NCBI GenBank assembly: GCA_937870755.1
Contig: CALMZV010000136.1
Location: 1 to 44,073, forward strand
Source of the DNA: an uncultured Methylocystaceae bacterium
GTDB taxonomy: Bacteria > Pseudomonadota > Alphaproteobacteria > Rhizobiales > Beijerinckiaceae
Length of the DNA: 44,073 nucleotides
Reading direction: 5' to 3'
Shown here: one piece after another, positions 18,797-29,569 of the stretch
Numbering within the stretch: position 1 is the first letter of the stretch
How the letters are laid out: each line of letters begins with the position of its first letter
Translations under genes and position numbers: made by a program
The notes under the pieces: generated by a model
Databases searched by the model: none
Seen by the model: the letters and a program-made list of their open reading frames with translations, nothing else
Told to the model about the DNA's origin: nothing

Positions 18797-19611
18797 GCGC
18801 GATCCCAATCGTCGACATTCAGCGGCCGGCACACGGGCCGGTCGCCCGCCGAGCGCAGGAAATCGAGAATGGCCGCTACATGCGGTTCGCCGCCGAGTTC
18901 GCCCTCAACGTCCTCGATCCGCTCCCTCATCGATCCCTCCGGCGCAAACAGAAGCCGATAGGCGCGGCGCAGCGCCGCGATCGTCTCGCGCGGGAAATGA
19001 CGCCGCCGCAATCCGACGAGATTAAGGCCGGCCAGATGCGCGCGGTTGCCGAACGCGAGCCCGTAGGGAATGAGATCGCCCTCCAGGCCGGACAGGCCGC
19101 CGACGAAAGCATGCTGGCCCACGCGCGCATGCTGGATGACCGCCACGCCGCCGCCGAGAATCGCCCACGCGCCGATGCGCACGTGTCCGGCGAGCATGAC
19201 GTTGTTGGACAGGACGACGCGATCCTCCAGCGCGCAGTCGTGGCCGACATGGGCGTTGGCCATCAACAGGCAGTGCGCGCCGACCCGCGTGACCATGCCG
19301 CCGCCCTGCGTGCCCGGATTGATCGTCACGCCCTCGCGCAGCGTGCAATCGGCGCCGATGTCGAGCGTGGACGCCTCGCCCCGATATTTCAGGTCCTGCG
19401 GCGGATGACCGATGGAGGCGAACGGAAAGACGCGCGTGCGCGCGCCGATGGTCGTGCGGCCGGCGACCGCCACGTGAGACACGAGTTCGACATCCGGCCC
19501 CAGGTCGACATTCGGCCCTATGTCGCAGAAGGGGCCGATGCGCACGCCGTCTGCGAGTCTGGCGCCCGGCGCGACGACGGACAGCGGATGAACGACCGCG
19601 CCCAGCGTCAG
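18793..19611 (-). CDS. lpxA: UDP-N-acetylglucosamine acyltransferase
   Basis: This enzyme O-acylates UDP-GlcNAc, the first step of lipid A synthesis. It is a left-handed beta-helix with hexapeptide repeats. The catalytic histidine lies in [37 protein letters not shown] and the C-terminal helical [17 protein letters not shown] are also typical. No ATG, GTG or TTG occurs near the expected N-terminus. CTG at 19611 would overlap the fabZ stop as CTGA, matching the GTGA overlaps on both sides, and gives 272 residues. CTG at 19605 has AGGGG eight bases upstream. The only conventional start, GTG at 19695, has no ribosome-binding site and lies deep in fabZ. Function is secure; the start is not. Confidence 0.9.
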   Translation of the reverse strand: MTLGAVVHPLSVVAPGARLADGVRIGPFCDIGPNVDLGPDVELVSHVAVAGRTTIGARTRVFPFASIGHPPQDLKYRGEASTLDIGADCTLREGVTINPGTQGGGMVTRVGAHCLLMANAHVGHDCALEDRVVLSNNVMLAGHVRIGAWAILGGGVAVIQHARVGQHAFVGGLSGLEGDLIPYGLAFGNRAHLAGLNLVGLRRRHFPRETIAALRRAYRLLFAPEGSMRERIEDVEGELGGEPHVAAILDFLRSAGDRPVCRPLNVDDWDRA

Positions 19612-20078
19612 CGCCCCTGCGGCGCGAGCATCGCGCTGATCTCGGCCTCGCAGACCAGTTGGCCGTCGACGAAGGCGCGGCCCTCGTACCACCACATGTT
19701 GCGACGGCGGTTGGTCTTCCTCATGTGATATTCGAGCCGATCGCCGGGCGTGACCGGCTTGCGGAACTTCGCTTTGTCGATGGTCATGAAGTAGACGAGG
19801 TCCGGCGCCTCGCCGCCGCCGTGCGCGGCCACGCAGATCGCGCCCGCCGTCTGCGCCATGCCCTCGATGATCAGCACGCCGGGCATGACCGGGCGGCCCG
19901 GAAAATGGCCCTGGAAATGCGGCTCGTTGAACGTGACGTTTTTCACGCCGATGCAGGATTCGTCGCCATTGACCTCGACGATGCGGTCCACCAGCAGCAG
20001 CGGGTAGCGATGCGGCAACGAGGCCAGCAATTTCAGAATGTCGAAAGATTCGAATTTGCCCGGCTCGTTCGCGCTCAC
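19608..20078 (-). CDS. fabZ: 3-hydroxyacyl-[ACP] dehydratase
   Basis: A 156-residue hot-dog-fold dehydratase that removes water from 3-hydroxyacyl-ACP in fatty acid elongation. It balances hydroxyacyl chains between lipid A and phospholipid. The catalytic histidine is in [14 protein letters not shown] and the catalytic glutamate in [11 protein letters not shown]. The GTG at 20078 has GGGAG eight bases upstream and overlaps the lpxD stop as GTGA. The frame is open for a further 180 codons, but that part only shadows lpxD. It sits between lpxD and lpxA, as in most Gram-negatives. Confidence 0.96.
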   Translation of the reverse strand: MSANEPGKFESFDILKLLASLPHRYPLLLVDRIVEVNGDESCIGVKNVTFNEPHFQGHFPGRPVMPGVLIIEGMAQTAGAICVAAHGGGEAPDLVYFMTIDKAKFRKPVTPGDRLEYHMRKTNRRRNMWWYEGRAFVDGQLVCEAEISAMLAPQGR

Positions 20079-21124
20079 GTCTTGGTCTCCCGATGTTTCG
20101 TCCGGCGCGGCGTGCGCGCCTGCGCGGCTGATTTCAGAAAGCCGCGCAAATCCTGCGCTGGCGAGCCGCCGACGCGCGCGCCGGCCGCGACATCGCGCAT
20201 GACGCCGGACTGCGCGGCGATCTGCGCCCCGCGCCCGATGCGCAGGTGACCGGCGACGCCGGTCTGGCCGCCCACGATGACGAAATCGTCGAGCCGCGCG
20301 GACCCGGCGATGCCCGTCTGCGCGACGATGATGCAATGGCGCCCTATCGTGACGTTGTGGCCGATCTGCACGAGATTGTCGATCTTGGTTCCTTCGCCCA
20401 CGATCGTGTCGCGCGTGAAGCCGCGGTCGATGGTGGTGTTGGCGCCGATCTCGACATCGTCCTGCACGATCACGCGGCCGATCTGCGGCGCCTTCAGCGC
20501 GCCCTTCGGCCCGAGCGCGAAACCGAACCCGTCCTGTCCCAGCCGCACGCCCGGATGCAGGATGACGCGGTCGCCCAGCAGCGCGTGAAAAAGGCTCGCG
20601 CCCGCGCCGATGGCGCAATCGCGGCCAATGCGCACGCCCGCGCCGATGACGACATTGGCGGCGATGCGCGTGCCCGATCCAATCTCGGCGCCCGCCCCCA
20701 CGACGGCGCCGGGATCGACGTCGACACCCGGCTCCAGCCGCGCCTGCGGGTGCACATGGGCCAGCGGCGAAACGCCCTCGCCGAACAATTGCGCGGCGCG
20801 CGCCGATTGCGGGACGAGCGCGGCGACGACGCGCGCGAAGGCGCGATAGGGTTCGGGCGTCGCCAGCGCCTCCACGTGGTCCGGCAGATGGGCGACGTTT
20901 TCCTGCCGCAGCAGACAGGCGGCCGCGCGCGTCGTGCGCAGGGCGGCGGCGTAGCGCGGATTATCGTAGAAGACGAGGTCGCGCGGACCGGCGCTTTCGA
21001 TCGGCGCGAGGCCGGCGATGACGGGCTCGGGCGCGCGGGCGCGCACCAGCCGCGCGCCGGCCAGCGCCGCGATCTCCGCAAGCGGCGTCGCAAACGACAT
21101 CTCGAAAAAGAACGGCTCGCTCAT
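20075..21124 (-). CDS. lpxD: UDP-3-O-(3-hydroxyacyl)glucosamine N-acyltransferase
   Basis: A 349-residue trimeric enzyme that adds the second hydroxyacyl chain to the lipid A precursor. The N-terminal uridine-binding domain (about 1-110) precedes a long left-handed beta-helix of hexapeptide repeats. Family motifs are [17 protein letters not shown] and QIGHNVTIG, which holds the catalytic histidine. The C-terminal tail is basic. The ATG at 21124 is preceded by only a weak GAGAG. A promoter-like pair lies just upstream, after the bamA terminator, so the lpx genes can be read separately from bamA. Confidence 0.95.
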   Translation of the reverse strand: MSEPFFFEMSFATPLAEIAALAGARLVRARAPEPVIAGLAPIESAGPRDLVFYDNPRYAAALRTTRAAACLLRQENVAHLPDHVEALATPEPYRAFARVVAALVPQSARAAQLFGEGVSPLAHVHPQARLEPGVDVDPGAVVGAGAEIGSGTRIAANVVIGAGVRIGRDCAIGAGASLFHALLGDRVILHPGVRLGQDGFGFALGPKGALKAPQIGRVIVQDDVEIGANTTIDRGFTRDTIVGEGTKIDNLVQIGHNVTIGRHCIIVAQTGIAGSARLDDFVIVGGQTGVAGHLRIGRGAQIAAQSGVMRDVAAGARVGGSPAQDLRGFLKSAAQARTPRRTKHRETKT

Positions 21125-21156
21125 CGCTCTCGCGCCACGCCCGGTTTCGCGCACGA

Positions 21157-21184
21157 TGTATAGAGCGGAATCGGTCCGCTTCAA
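21157..21184 (-). promoter_or_regulatory. Likely lpxD promoter
   Basis: On the minus strand TTGAAG (21184-21179) and TATACA (21162-21157) are separated by 16 bases, 33 bases before the lpxD ATG. The pair lies immediately downstream of the bamA terminator. Both hexamers match the consensus well for this GC-rich genome. Confidence 0.55.
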
Positions 21185-21189
21185 ACGAA

Positions 21190-21213
21190 AACGGCCCCTC
21201 GAAAGGGGCCGTT
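21190..21213 (-). terminator. Rho-independent terminator of bamA
   Basis: AACGGCCCC (21190-21198) and GGGGCCGTT (21205-21213) form a perfect nine-base-pair stem around six bases. On the minus strand the stem is followed by TTTCGTTTG, a T-rich tail. It lies 20 bases after the bamA stop. Confidence 0.88.
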
Positions 21214-21233
21214 GGAAAGCTTCGTTCGGTCGA

Positions 21234-23600
21234 TCAGAAGGACGTGCCGCCGGAGAAACGGAAGAACTGCGTCTGGTCGTATTTCGACTTGGCGATCGCC
21301 TTGGCGAAATCGAAGCGGATCGGCCCCATCGGCGAATCCCAGAGGACGGAGCCGCCGACCGAAGCACGAATGCGCTTGGTGTCGCCGCCGACCTGCAGAC
21401 AGGAGCCCGGCCCGAACAACGGCGCCACGTAAGGCGGCACGCAGCCGCCGCCCGCCGCGATCGTCCCCGGACCATAGTTGATGACGTCCGCCAGACTCGT
21501 GAAATTGGTGCGGCCCTTGTAGCCCCAGATCGTGCCGGCGTCGGCGAAGACCGCGCCGCGCAGGCCGAGGTCGCGCGGCAGGCCCCAGATGGGGAACTGC
21601 GCCTCGACGGACGCGCCGAGATAGTTCGTGCCGCCGAGCGAGTTGCCGCGCCAGTTGAACGGATTGGAAATGTCGCGCGGGCCAATGCCGCCCGGCGCGA
21701 AACCGCGCACCAGCGACGGACCGAGGTTGAACTGGTCGGTCACGCGCAGCTTGTAGCCGCCGATGCCGAAAATGTTGCCGCCCTGCAGCCGGACGAAGCC
21801 GACCACGTCGTCGAAAATCTCCTTGTAGTAACGCACCTCGCCGGTCGTGCGCACGAAGCGCGAATCGCCGCCGAGGCCCGCCACGTCCTGGTTGAGAGCG
21901 GCGTAGACGCCGTTCATCGGACGCTTGGGATTGTCGATCGTGTTGTAGGACAGCGTGTAGCCGACGAGCGAGGTCAACGTCGAACCCTGCTGCGCCTTCA
22001 GCGCGATCGACGCCTCGCCGTTGGAGGCGCAGTTGTAGAAGGGGCTGGCGGGGATCAGCGTGCCGGGCGTGATTCCGGGGATCGGATACCAGCAGTCGTT
22101 ATACGGATACCGGGTATTGTTCGGAATGTTCAGATGCGTCTGCGCGAGCGAGTAGCGCGGCGAAATGGTGATTTCGTCGGTGATCGGAATGCCCGCGCGC
22201 AGCGTGCCGCCGACCGTCGTCGTCTCGTACATGTTGTAGCGCGAGACGGAATTCTTTTTGGCGAACAGGTCGAAGCCGACCGCGATGCGCGTGTCGAGGA
22301 AATAGGGCTCGGTGAAGGAGAACTCGACGCCCTTCGTCCGCTGGCCGATGGTGGTGGCCAGACGCACGAACTGGCCGCGGCCCATGAAGTTGGATTCCGA
22401 CACCGCCACTTCGGCGATGAACCCGTCCGAGGTCGAGTAACCGCCCGAGACGGAGAAATTGCCCGTGGGCTGGTCCTCGACGTCCACGTTCACGACCACG
22501 CGATCGGGCGCGGAGCCCGGCTCGTTGGTGACGCGCACCTTCTTGAAATAGCCGAGGTTGTTCAGACGACGCTCGGCGCGGTCGATGAGCACGCGATTGT
22601 AGGCGTCGCCTTCGCCAAGCTCGAACTCGCGGCGCACGACGTAGTCGCGGGTGCGGGTGTTGCCGCGCACGTTGATGCGCTCGACATAGACGCGCGGCCC
22701 TTCCTCGATCACGAAATCGATGGCCACAGTCTGGTTGCCCGGGTTGCGGTCGCCGCGCGGGCGCACCTGCGAGAAGGCGTAACCCTTGCGGGCCACCTCG
22801 CGGGTCAGCGCCTCGATCGATTTCTCGACCGCGTCGCCGTTGTAGACGTCGCCCGGCGAAACGCGCACCCGCGACATCAGCTGCTCGCCCGGCACGTCGG
22901 GCAGGCGCGAGTTCACGTTGACGCTGGAGACGCGGTACTGCGGGCCTTCCTCGACCGCGACATCGATGATGTAGCCGCCCTGCCCCGCATCGAACCTGGC
23001 GTTGCTCGACAGCACGCGGAAGTCCGCATAGCCGTTCTTGAGATAATAGCGGCGGATGAGTTCGAGATCGGACGCGATGCGATCCGGATCGTAGACGTCG
23101 GAATTCTTCAGGAAGGAGAGGAAGTTCATCTCCGTCGTCGTCATCAGGCCGACGAGCTTGCCGTTCGAATAGACGTTGTTGCCGGTGAAGCGGATTTCCT
23201 TCACGCCGGTCTTGTCGCCCTCGTTGATGGTGAACACCACGTCCACCTTGCCGTTCGGCAGGTCGACCAGGCGGTAGGACACCTGCGCGGCGGCGCGGCC
23301 GGCGCGGCGATAGACCTCGCGGATGCGCTCGACGTCCGCCTGCGCGACGGCGTGGCTGAACTGGCCACGCGAGCGAAGCTCGACCTCGCCCACCAGCAGG
23401 TCGCCCTTGACCTTGCTGTTGCCCTCGAACGCCACGCGGTTGATCGACACGCTCGGCGCCGAACGGGCCGCCACGCGCTCGCCACGCCCTGCGCCGCCCT
23501 GCGCCGCCGCCTCGCCGATCGTCAGGCCAAAAGCCGCAACGGCCAGCGCCGCGACCGCCGTCGCCGTGCGACAGCCCGAAACCTTCTGCGTCCGATGCAT
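21234..23600 (-). CDS. bamA: Outer membrane protein assembly factor BamA
   Basis: A 788-residue Omp85 protein, the core of the machine that folds beta-barrels into the outer membrane. A signal peptide (hydrophobic [15 protein letters not shown], cleavage near EAAAQ-G) is followed by POTRA repeats to about residue 420. The C-terminal barrel carries the loop-6 motif VRGF ([10 protein letters not shown]) and ends in phenylalanine (GGTSF), as outer-membrane barrels do. The ATG at 23600 is chosen because it directly precedes the signal peptide; the frame is open to 23708. It lies between rseP and lpxD with its own terminator and a long hairpin-rich leader. Confidence 0.96.
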   Translation of the reverse strand: MHRTQKVSGCRTATAVAALAVAAFGLTIGEAAAQGGAGRGERVAARSAPSVSINRVAFEGNSKVKGDLLVGEVELRSRGQFSHAVAQADVERIREVYRRAGRAAAQVSYRLVDLPNGKVDVVFTINEGDKTGVKEIRFTGNNVYSNGKLVGLMTTTEMNFLSFLKNSDVYDPDRIASDLELIRRYYLKNGYADFRVLSSNARFDAGQGGYIIDVAVEEGPQYRVSSVNVNSRLPDVPGEQLMSRVRVSPGDVYNGDAVEKSIEALTREVARKGYAFSQVRPRGDRNPGNQTVAIDFVIEEGPRVYVERINVRGNTRTRDYVVRREFELGEGDAYNRVLIDRAERRLNNLGYFKKVRVTNEPGSAPDRVVVNVDVEDQPTGNFSVSGGYSTSDGFIAEVAVSESNFMGRGQFVRLATTIGQRTKGVEFSFTEPYFLDTRIAVGFDLFAKKNSVSRYNMYETTTVGGTLRAGIPITDEITISPRYSLAQTHLNIPNNTRYPYNDCWYPIPGITPGTLIPASPFYNCASNGEASIALKAQQGSTLTSLVGYTLSYNTIDNPKRPMNGVYAALNQDVAGLGGDSRFVRTTGEVRYYKEIFDDVVGFVRLQGGNIFGIGGYKLRVTDQFNLGPSLVRGFAPGGIGPRDISNPFNWRGNSLGGTNYLGASVEAQFPIWGLPRDLGLRGAVFADAGTIWGYKGRTNFTSLADVINYGPGTIAAGGGCVPPYVAPLFGPGSCLQVGGDTKRIRASVGGSVLWDSPMGPIRFDFAKAIAKSKYDQTQFFRFSGGTSF

Positions 23601-23962
23601 CAAGCCGATCCCCGTTCTCAACTCGGCCGGCCATTCAGCCGGCGGCGGTCCGTTGGCCCGGACCTTCTGTGTGGCGCTCCGCATCGCAGATTGCGGGCGA
23701 ATTGGCAAACCTCAATCAACGACCGAAACCGACTGCCGGATTCAGCCGCTGAATCCGGAGGCCGGGCCGTCCGCTCCGGCAGGCGGCGCGCCACTATCGC
23801 CACCCGTCGTCGCCGCACTACGAAACCCGCCAAGCCTTCGAAAGGCTTGATCGCCCTTTCGCTTCTACAAGGTTTACCTAAACGTGCAAATAACGATCAA
23901 CCGTCGCCTGTCCCTTTTCGGGGCGCCGTGGCCTTCCCGACACAAACGTGGTCAGCGAATGG
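23601..23962. other. 362-base bamA leader / rseP-bamA spacer with hairpins
   Basis: No gene is seen. CAAGCCTT-CGA-AAGGCTTG (23831-23849) is a hairpin without a clear T-run, possibly a weak rseP terminator. CCGGATTCAG-CCG-CTGAATCCGG (23736-23758) is a perfect ten-base-pair stem with a three-base loop. GCCGGC-CATTCA-GCCGGC (about 23623-23640) could form another stem just before the bamA start. The last two would lie in the bamA leader RNA if the promoter is between rseP and 23760. No promoter was convincing. Confidence 0.6.
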
Positions 23963-25111
23963 TTAACCGCTCAGCGCCCACTTCAGAATTTGCGGGCCGA
24001 TTCGCACGATGTCGTTGAACGTGGCGAAGATCATGAGCGCGCCGACGAAGGCCAGCCCGATGCGGAAGCCGATCTCCTGTGCTCGCTCGTTGAGCGCCCG
24101 GCCGCGGATCGCCTCCAGCGCGTAGAACAGCAGGTGGCCGCCGTCCAGCAGCGGAATCGGAGCCAGATTGAGCAACCCGATCGAAATCGACAGCACGGCG
24201 ATCAGATTCAGGAGCGCGTTGGAGCCGATCTTGGCCATTTCGCCCGAAACCTGCGCCAGACCCGCCGGGCCGGACAGCTGGTCGGGCGATTCGCGGCCGA
24301 TCAGCAGGCCGCCGAGATAGCGCGCCGTGTGTTTGACGACGAACCAGGTCTCCTGCGCGCCCATCCGCACGGCTTCGAGCGGGCCGAATTGCTCGACGCG
24401 CCAGTCCTCCGGCTTGCCGCCCGCCTCCAGACCGAGTTGGCCGGTCCGCGTCTTGCCGAGCGGGGTGGTGATTTCACGCAGCCTGGGCGTCGCGGTCAGG
24501 CGAACGCCCTGCCCTCCACGGTCGACCAGAAACACCATCGACTGTTCGGGCGACATGGAAACAATACGCTGCAACTCATTGAAACTATTGATCGCCTGCC
24601 CGTCGATCTCAACCACCACATCGCCCTTGCGGAACCCGGCCGATTCGGCGGCCGACCCGGCGACCACATTCTCGATGCGCGGCGTCAGCACGGGCCGGCC
24701 GTAGACCGAGAACAGGCCGGCGAACACCACGATCGCCAGCAGGAAATTCGCGGCGGGCCCGGCGGCCACCGTCAGCGCGCGTTTCCAGACCGGCTGGGCG
24801 GCGAAGGTCACCGCGCGTTCGGCCGGCGGCATGGCGGCGATGGCCGCCTCGTCGGTCTCGCTGGCGGCGTTGGCGTCGCCGTGGAATTTCACATAGCCGC
24901 CGAGCGGCAGCGCGGCGAAGCGCCAGCGCGTGCCTTTGCGGTCGACGAAGGCGAACAGTTCCGGTCCGAACCCGATGGAGAAGGCGTCCACCTTGATGCC
25001 GCACCAGCGCCCGACCAGAAAGTGACCAAGCTCGTGAATAAACACCACCACCGTCAGCACACCGAGGAACGGCACGAGATACAAGGCGGGGGTCGTCAAC
25101 GCATCGAACAT
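23963..25111 (-). CDS. rseP: Site-2 intramembrane metalloprotease RseP
   Basis: A 382-residue M50-family intramembrane zinc protease that completes cleavage of anti-sigma factors in envelope stress signalling. The zinc motif HELGH lies in VVFIHELGHFLVG in the first transmembrane helix. A periplasmic PDZ domain with AESAGFRKGDVVVEIDGQ follows, and the second metal motif is NLAPIPLLDGGHL. The ATG at 25111 has GGAG six bases upstream and starts just before the first helix; a longer in-frame start at 25159 is less likely. It follows dxr after 72 bases, as in most Proteobacteria. Confidence 0.95.
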   Translation of the reverse strand: MFDALTTPALYLVPFLGVLTVVVFIHELGHFLVGRWCGIKVDAFSIGFGPELFAFVDRKGTRWRFAALPLGGYVKFHGDANAASETDEAAIAAMPPAERAVTFAAQPVWKRALTVAAGPAANFLLAIVVFAGLFSVYGRPVLTPRIENVVAGSAAESAGFRKGDVVVEIDGQAINSFNELQRIVSMSPEQSMVFLVDRGGQGVRLTATPRLREITTPLGKTRTGQLGLEAGGKPEDWRVEQFGPLEAVRMGAQETWFVVKHTARYLGGLLIGRESPDQLSGPAGLAQVSGEMAKIGSNALLNLIAVLSISIGLLNLAPIPLLDGGHLLFYALEAIRGRALNERAQEIGFRIGLAFVGALMIFATFNDIVRIGPQILKWALSG

Positions 25112-25183
25112 GGGCCACTCCGTCCGGCGCAGCGAATGCGCGCGGTTTTGGTTACTCAATCGTTACCATGCCGGAGGGAGGGC

Positions 25184-26356
25184 TTAACGCCAATATGCGG
25201 CGGACATTTGTCTCGCAATATGGTCAACGGCGAGCGCGTCCTCGATCGTGGCCGGCTCCCGCGCGAGACCGTCGCGAACCGCCTTCTCGCACGCAAAGCC
25301 AACGATTTTCGGTATTTCGCCGAATGCCGCGCGCCCTTCCAGAAAGGCTTCGACGGCCACTTCGTTGGCGGCGTTGAGCACGGTCGGCAGGCCCCCGCCC
25401 GCCCGCAGCGCATCCATCGCCAACCCCAGCGCCGGAAACCGGGCGATGTCGGGCGCCTCGAAGGTGAGCGAACCGAGGGCGGCGAGGTCGAGCCGCCGGG
25501 CGTTGGTCCGAAGCCGGTCGGGATAGCCCAGGCAATGGGCGATGGGCACCCGCATGTCGGGCGCATAGAGGCTGGCCACCACCGATCCGTCGGAGAAATG
25601 CACCAGGCCGTGGACGATCGACTGCGGGTGGACCAGCACGTCGAACCGGTCGGCCGGCACGCCAAACAGGTGGTGCGCCTCGATCAGTTCCAGCCCCTTG
25701 TTCATCATCGAGGCCGAGTCGATGGTGATCTTGCGGCCCATCGACCAGTTGGGATGTTTGAGCGCCTGGTCCGGGCGCGCGGCCGCGATGGCCTCGGCGG
25801 ACCACGTGCGGAACGGACCGCCCGACGCCGTGATGACCATTTTCTCCACCTCGCCCGGCGCGGCGCCGCCCAGCGCCTGCCAGATGGCGTCGTGCTCGCT
25901 GTCGAGCGGCAGGATGGTCGCCTTCATCTCCGTCGCCTTGCGCATGAACGGCGTTCCCGCGCAGACGAGACACTCCTTGTTGGCCAGGGCGATGGTGCGC
26001 CCGGCCTGCAAGGCGGCGTAGGTCGGCGCGACGCCGGCGGCGCCCGACACCGCGCCGACGACGATGTCGGCCGGCCGCAGCGCCGCCTCCACCACCGCGT
26101 CCGGACCGGCGGCGGCCGTCACGCCCGAGCCGGACAGCGCCTGTTTCAGATCGGCGTAGCGGCTCTCGTCGCGGATGGCGGCGAATTTGGCGCCCACCTC
26201 GCGGGCGACGCGGGCCAGGCCCTCCACGTCGGAGCCGCCGGCCACAGCCTCGATCGAGAACCGGTCCGGCGCCTGCGCGACGATGTCGATGGCCGAACGG
26301 CCGATCGAACCCGTCGCGCCGAGCAGCACGAGGCGACGATGGCCGTTCAGTTCCAT
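25184..26356 (-). CDS. dxr: 1-deoxy-D-xylulose 5-phosphate reductoisomerase
   Basis: A 390-residue NADPH enzyme that makes 2-C-methyl-D-erythritol 4-phosphate in the non-mevalonate isoprenoid pathway. The nucleotide-binding motif GATGSIG is at 13-19. ALANKECLV, LPLDSEHDAIWQ, TASGGPF, and SMMNKGLELIEAHHLFG with the metal and substrate residues are all present. The ATG at 26356 overlaps the cdsA 3' end by 10 bases. It supplies isoprenoid units that UppS, encoded two genes upstream, elongates. Confidence 0.96.
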   Translation of the reverse strand: MELNGHRRLVLLGATGSIGRSAIDIVAQAPDRFSIEAVAGGSDVEGLARVAREVGAKFAAIRDESRYADLKQALSGSGVTAAAGPDAVVEAALRPADIVVGAVSGAAGVAPTYAALQAGRTIALANKECLVCAGTPFMRKATEMKATILPLDSEHDAIWQALGGAAPGEVEKMVITASGGPFRTWSAEAIAAARPDQALKHPNWSMGRKITIDSASMMNKGLELIEAHHLFGVPADRFDVLVHPQSIVHGLVHFSDGSVVASLYAPDMRVPIAHCLGYPDRLRTNARRLDLAALGSLTFEAPDIARFPALGLAMDALRAGGGLPTVLNAANEVAVEAFLEGRAAFGEIPKIVGFACEKAVRDGLAREPATIEDALAVDHIARQMSAAYWR

Positions 26357-27210
26357 ACGAGCAAACCTTCCGCCGCCGAATGCGCCCCGCGCGCGGCGCC
26401 GAGCAGGGCGACGAAGATCGCCGCCGTCACGAACCCGTCGAGCCGGTCCATCACGCCGCCATGGCCGGGGATGAGGTGGCTCGAATCCTTCACATCGAAA
26501 TGGCGCTTGACCGCCGATTCGAAAAGATCGCCCAGTTGCGAGGCGATGCTGGCGGCGAGTCCGACCGCCAGAATGGGCACGAGCGGCGTGGGCGCGAGGG
26601 GCCGCCAGAGCGCGACGACCGCGCCGAGCGCGGCCCCAGCCGCCGCGCCGACGATCGCGCCCGACCACGTCTTGCCCGCCGACACGCGCGGCCACAGTTT
26701 GGGCCCGCCGATCAGCCGCCCGCCGAAATAAGCGCCGACGTCCGTGCCCCAGACGACCGCGAACAGCCAGAGAATGGCGCGCAGGTTGAAGGGCGGCTCG
26801 ATGGCGCCGGCGAGCGCCGGCCGGATGGCGGCCACCGCCACGATGAGCGCCCCCGCATACAGAACGCCGCCGGCGGCCCATGCGCGCTGGCCCGGCGCGG
26901 CGCGCCAGGCGACGAGCGCGGCGCCCAGCGCCAGCGGCGCGAGCGCGAGATCCGGCGCCAGTTGCGCGGAGAGCGCCGCGGCGACGACGATGCCCGCTCC
27001 GCCGATGACGAACCGTTCGCGCGCGCCATGGCCCACCAGGTTCTGCCACTCCCACAGAACCGCCAGCGCGGCCGCCAGCCAGAACAGAATGAACCAGACG
27101 CCGCCGGCCGCCAGCGCGCCGAGCGCGAACGCGATCAGCACGATCGCCGAGAGCACGCGCGCCCTGAGATCGCCGAAGGACGCGCGGCGCGGCGCGGCGG
27201 GCTCGGTCAC
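26347..27210 (-). CDS. cdsA: Phosphatidate cytidylyltransferase
   Basis: A 287-residue membrane enzyme making CDP-diacylglycerol from phosphatidate and CTP, the branch point of phospholipid synthesis. About eight hydrophobic helices precede the CDS signature [27 protein letters not shown] near the C-terminus. GTG at 27210 is chosen because it overlaps the uppS stop (GTGA) and gives the family length. The open frame continues for hundreds of codons upstream only as a shadow of uppS and frr. Confidence 0.94.
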   Translation of the reverse strand: MTEPAAPRRASFGDLRARVLSAIVLIAFALGALAAGGVWFILFWLAAALAVLWEWQNLVGHGARERFVIGGAGIVVAAALSAQLAPDLALAPLALGAALVAWRAAPGQRAWAAGGVLYAGALIVAVAAIRPALAGAIEPPFNLRAILWLFAVVWGTDVGAYFGGRLIGGPKLWPRVSAGKTWSGAIVGAAAGAALGAVVALWRPLAPTPLVPILAVGLAASIASQLGDLFESAVKRHFDVKDSSHLIPGHGGVMDRLDGFVTAAIFVALLGAARGAHSAAEGLLVWN

Positions 27211-27977
27211 GAACCCGTCTTCTTGGCGAGGGCGCCGACGCCGCCAAACCGACGCTCGCGCCGCGCGAACGCATCCAGCGCCTGTTTGAGCGCGTGCCCG
27301 TCGAAATCCGGCCAGAGGATGGGCGTGAACACGAATTCCGAATAGGCGGCCTGCCACGGCAGGAAGTTCGACAGCCGCTCCTCGCCGGAGGTGCGGATGA
27401 CGAGATCGGGATCGGGCGCGTCCTGCGTCCACAGGCGCGCGGCGAACATGCGCTCGTCGATCGCCTGCGGATCGAGCCGGCCGGCCGCCGCCTCGGCGGC
27501 GAGCGCGCGCGCGACCGCCACGATCTCCTGCCGGCCACCGTAGTTGAAAGCCACCATCAGCGTGAGACCGGTGTTGGCGCGCGTCGTCTCCTCGGCCTCC
27601 ACGATCAGCGGCGCGATGTCCGGCGGCAGGCCGGCGCGGTCGCCGATTACGCGCACGCGCACGTTGTTGGCGTGCAGGTCGGCGAGATCGTTGCGGATGA
27701 ACAGGCGCAGCAGGCTCATCAGGCCGCCGACCTCGTCGGCGGGCCGCGCCCAGTTCTCCGACGAGAACGAATAGACGGTCAGCCAGGAAACGCCGAGGTC
27801 GATGGCCGCGCGCACCGTACGGCGCAGCGCCTCCACACCGCGCCGATGGCCCTCGAACCGCGGCAGGCCACGGGCGGCCGCCCAGCGCCCGTTGCCGTCC
27901 ATGATGATGGCGACGTGGGCCGGAACATCCATTCCGAGCGGCGGTCTGGCGGCGCCGGGCAGCGTTTTGTCGGTCAT
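27207..27977 (-). CDS. uppS: Isoprenyl transferase (undecaprenyl diphosphate synthase)
   Basis: A 256-residue cis-prenyltransferase that makes the C55 lipid carrier for peptidoglycan and other surface polymers. The catalytic aspartate is D27 in [21 protein letters not shown] and [15 protein letters not shown] with AAYSE are also family motifs. It follows frr after 54 bases and overlaps cdsA by four bases. The chain length of the product is assumed from the family. Confidence 0.95.
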   Translation of the reverse strand: MTDKTLPGAARPPLGMDVPAHVAIIMDGNGRWAAARGLPRFEGHRRGVEALRRTVRAAIDLGVSWLTVYSFSSENWARPADEVGGLMSLLRLFIRNDLADLHANNVRVRVIGDRAGLPPDIAPLIVEAEETTRANTGLTLMVAFNYGGRQEIVAVARALAAEAAAGRLDPQAIDERMFAARLWTQDAPDPDLVIRTSGEERLSNFLPWQAAYSEFVFTPILWPDFDGHALKQALDAFARRERRFGGVGALAKKTGS

Positions 27978-28031
27978 GTGGCTTTCCTGCGCGCCTTGCG
28001 TGCGCGCGCCGGACGGCGCGAGAAGCGCGCG

Positions 28032-28592
28032 TCAGATCTGCATGATTTCCTTTTCCTTGACGGCCAGAGCCTGATCGACCTCGTGGATCGCGGCGTCGGT
28101 CGCCTTCTGCACTTCGGTCTCGTGACGCTTTTCGTCGTCTTCGCCGATGGCCTTGTCCTTGATCATCTTCTTGAGCACGTCCAGACCGTCGCGGCGCACG
28201 TGGCGGATGGCGATGCGTCCCTCCTCCGCATACTTGTGCGCGACCTTCACCAGTTCCTTGCGGCGCTGCTCGTTCAGCTCCGGCAGGCGGATGCGCAGCA
28301 CCTGCCCTTCGGTCGCCGGCGACAGGCCGAGATTGGCGTTGCGGATGGCCTTGTCGACCGCCGCCACCATGCCCTTGTCCCACACCTGGATCGACAACAT
28401 GCGCGGCTCCGGCACGGAGATCGTCGCCACCTGATTGATCGGCATCGACTGCCCGTAGGCCTCGACATGGATCGGCTCCAGCAGGCTGGCCGAGGCGCGG
28501 CCGGTGCGCAGCCCGCCCAGTTCGTGCTTCACCGTCGAGACCGCGCCCTGCATGCGTCTCTTGAGATCGTTCAGATCGAAAACGGTCGTCAT
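28032..28592 (-). CDS. frr: Ribosome recycling factor
   Basis: A 186-residue tRNA-shaped protein that, with EF-G, splits the terminated ribosome. The three-helix bundle contains [47 protein letters not shown] and the C-terminal [12 protein letters not shown]. The ATG at 28592 follows an AGGTG five bases upstream and gives the standard length; the open frame upstream is non-family sequence. It follows pyrH after 94 bases. Confidence 0.96.
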   Translation of the reverse strand: MTTVFDLNDLKRRMQGAVSTVKHELGGLRTGRASASLLEPIHVEAYGQSMPINQVATISVPEPRMLSIQVWDKGMVAAVDKAIRNANLGLSPATEGQVLRIRLPELNEQRRKELVKVAHKYAEEGRIAIRHVRRDGLDVLKKMIKDKAIGEDDEKRHETEVQKATDAAIHEVDQALAVKEKEIMQI

Positions 28593-28686
28593 TCTGTCAC
28601 CTGTTCCGGCGCCGGCGTCGCACGCCGGCCTTCTGCCTGTTTGCGCCCGCGCCCAACGCGCGACGCCGTGATGGGGGTCGCCCGGC

Positions 28687-29415
28687 TCAGGCCGGCGCGA
28701 CGAGGGTCTGGCGCCCGCGGCCCAACAACGCATCGGGGATCGCATGCGGGGCGGCCAGAGAGAACACGATTATCGGAAGGGCGTTCTCCCGGGCAAGGGC
28801 GAAGGCGGCCGTATCCATCACCGCCAACCGCTTTTCGATCGCCTCGTCGTGCGTCAGACGCTCGTAACGGGTCGCACGGGGGTCCTTGCGGGGATCGGCC
28901 GAATAGATTCCGTCGACCTGCGTGGCCTTCAACAGCACGTCCGCCGAAAGCTCCGCCGCCCGCAGCGCCGCGCCAGTGTCGGTGGTGAAGAACGGATTGC
29001 CGGTGCCGCCCGCCAGCACCACAATGCGGCCCTTGGCGAGATGGGCGAGCGCGACCTGTCGCGACCAGGACTGGCAGATGGAGGGCATGGGCACGGCCGA
29101 CAGCACGCGGGCGGGATGGCCTTCCTGCTCGATGGCGTGTTCGAGCGCGAGGCCGTTCATGACGGTGGCCAGCATGCCGATCGAATCGCCGCGCGCGCGT
29201 TCGATGCCTTTGTCAGCGCCCTGAATGCCGCGAAAGAAATTGCCGCCGCCGACCACCACCGCGATCTGCACGCCAAGCCGTGCCGCGTCGGCCAGATCGC
29301 GCGCGACGCGCTTGAGCGTGACGGGATCGAGCCCGTGGGTCTGGGCGCCCATCAGCGCCTCGCCCGACAATTTGATCAGCGCGCGTTTCCAGCGCGGCCC
29401 CTGCGTTTCGCCCAT
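28687..29415 (-). CDS. pyrH: UMP kinase
   Basis: A 242-residue amino-acid-kinase-fold enzyme that phosphorylates UMP to UDP for RNA and for the UDP-sugars used in cell-wall and lipid A synthesis. It contains [58 protein letters not shown] and [13 protein letters not shown]. The ATG at 29415 is chosen, with GGAGG ten bases upstream; a start at 29445 would add ten residues without a ribosome-binding site. In most relatives pyrH directly follows tsf; here about 2.4 kb of other genes intervene. Confidence 0.96.
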   Translation of the reverse strand: MGETQGPRWKRALIKLSGEALMGAQTHGLDPVTLKRVARDLADAARLGVQIAVVVGGGNFFRGIQGADKGIERARGDSIGMLATVMNGLALEHAIEQEGHPARVLSAVPMPSICQSWSRQVALAHLAKGRIVVLAGGTGNPFFTTDTGAALRAAELSADVLLKATQVDGIYSADPRKDPRATRYERLTHDEAIEKRLAVMDTAAFALARENALPIIVFSLAAPHAIPDALLGRGRQTLVAPA

Positions 29416-29569
29416 GCGCGCGCAACCTCCGACTTCAGTCCGCACACGGTCTAGAACATTTCCGCTCCCGAGAAAATCGCAAGCCGCGCTCCAGCACGAT
29501 CGTGGAACCTTTCAGCCGCGCGCGCGCTTACCTCCCCATCGAAATCAATGTTCCCGCAAGGAGGCGCGT

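Noticed and set aside
21018-23966. A 982-codon plus-strand open frame
   Set aside because: It is a shadow opposite bamA, whose Omp85 motifs, signal peptide and terminator are clear.
28743-29454. A plus-strand open frame opposite pyrH
   Set aside because: pyrH has every family motif; the opposite frame is a compositional shadow.
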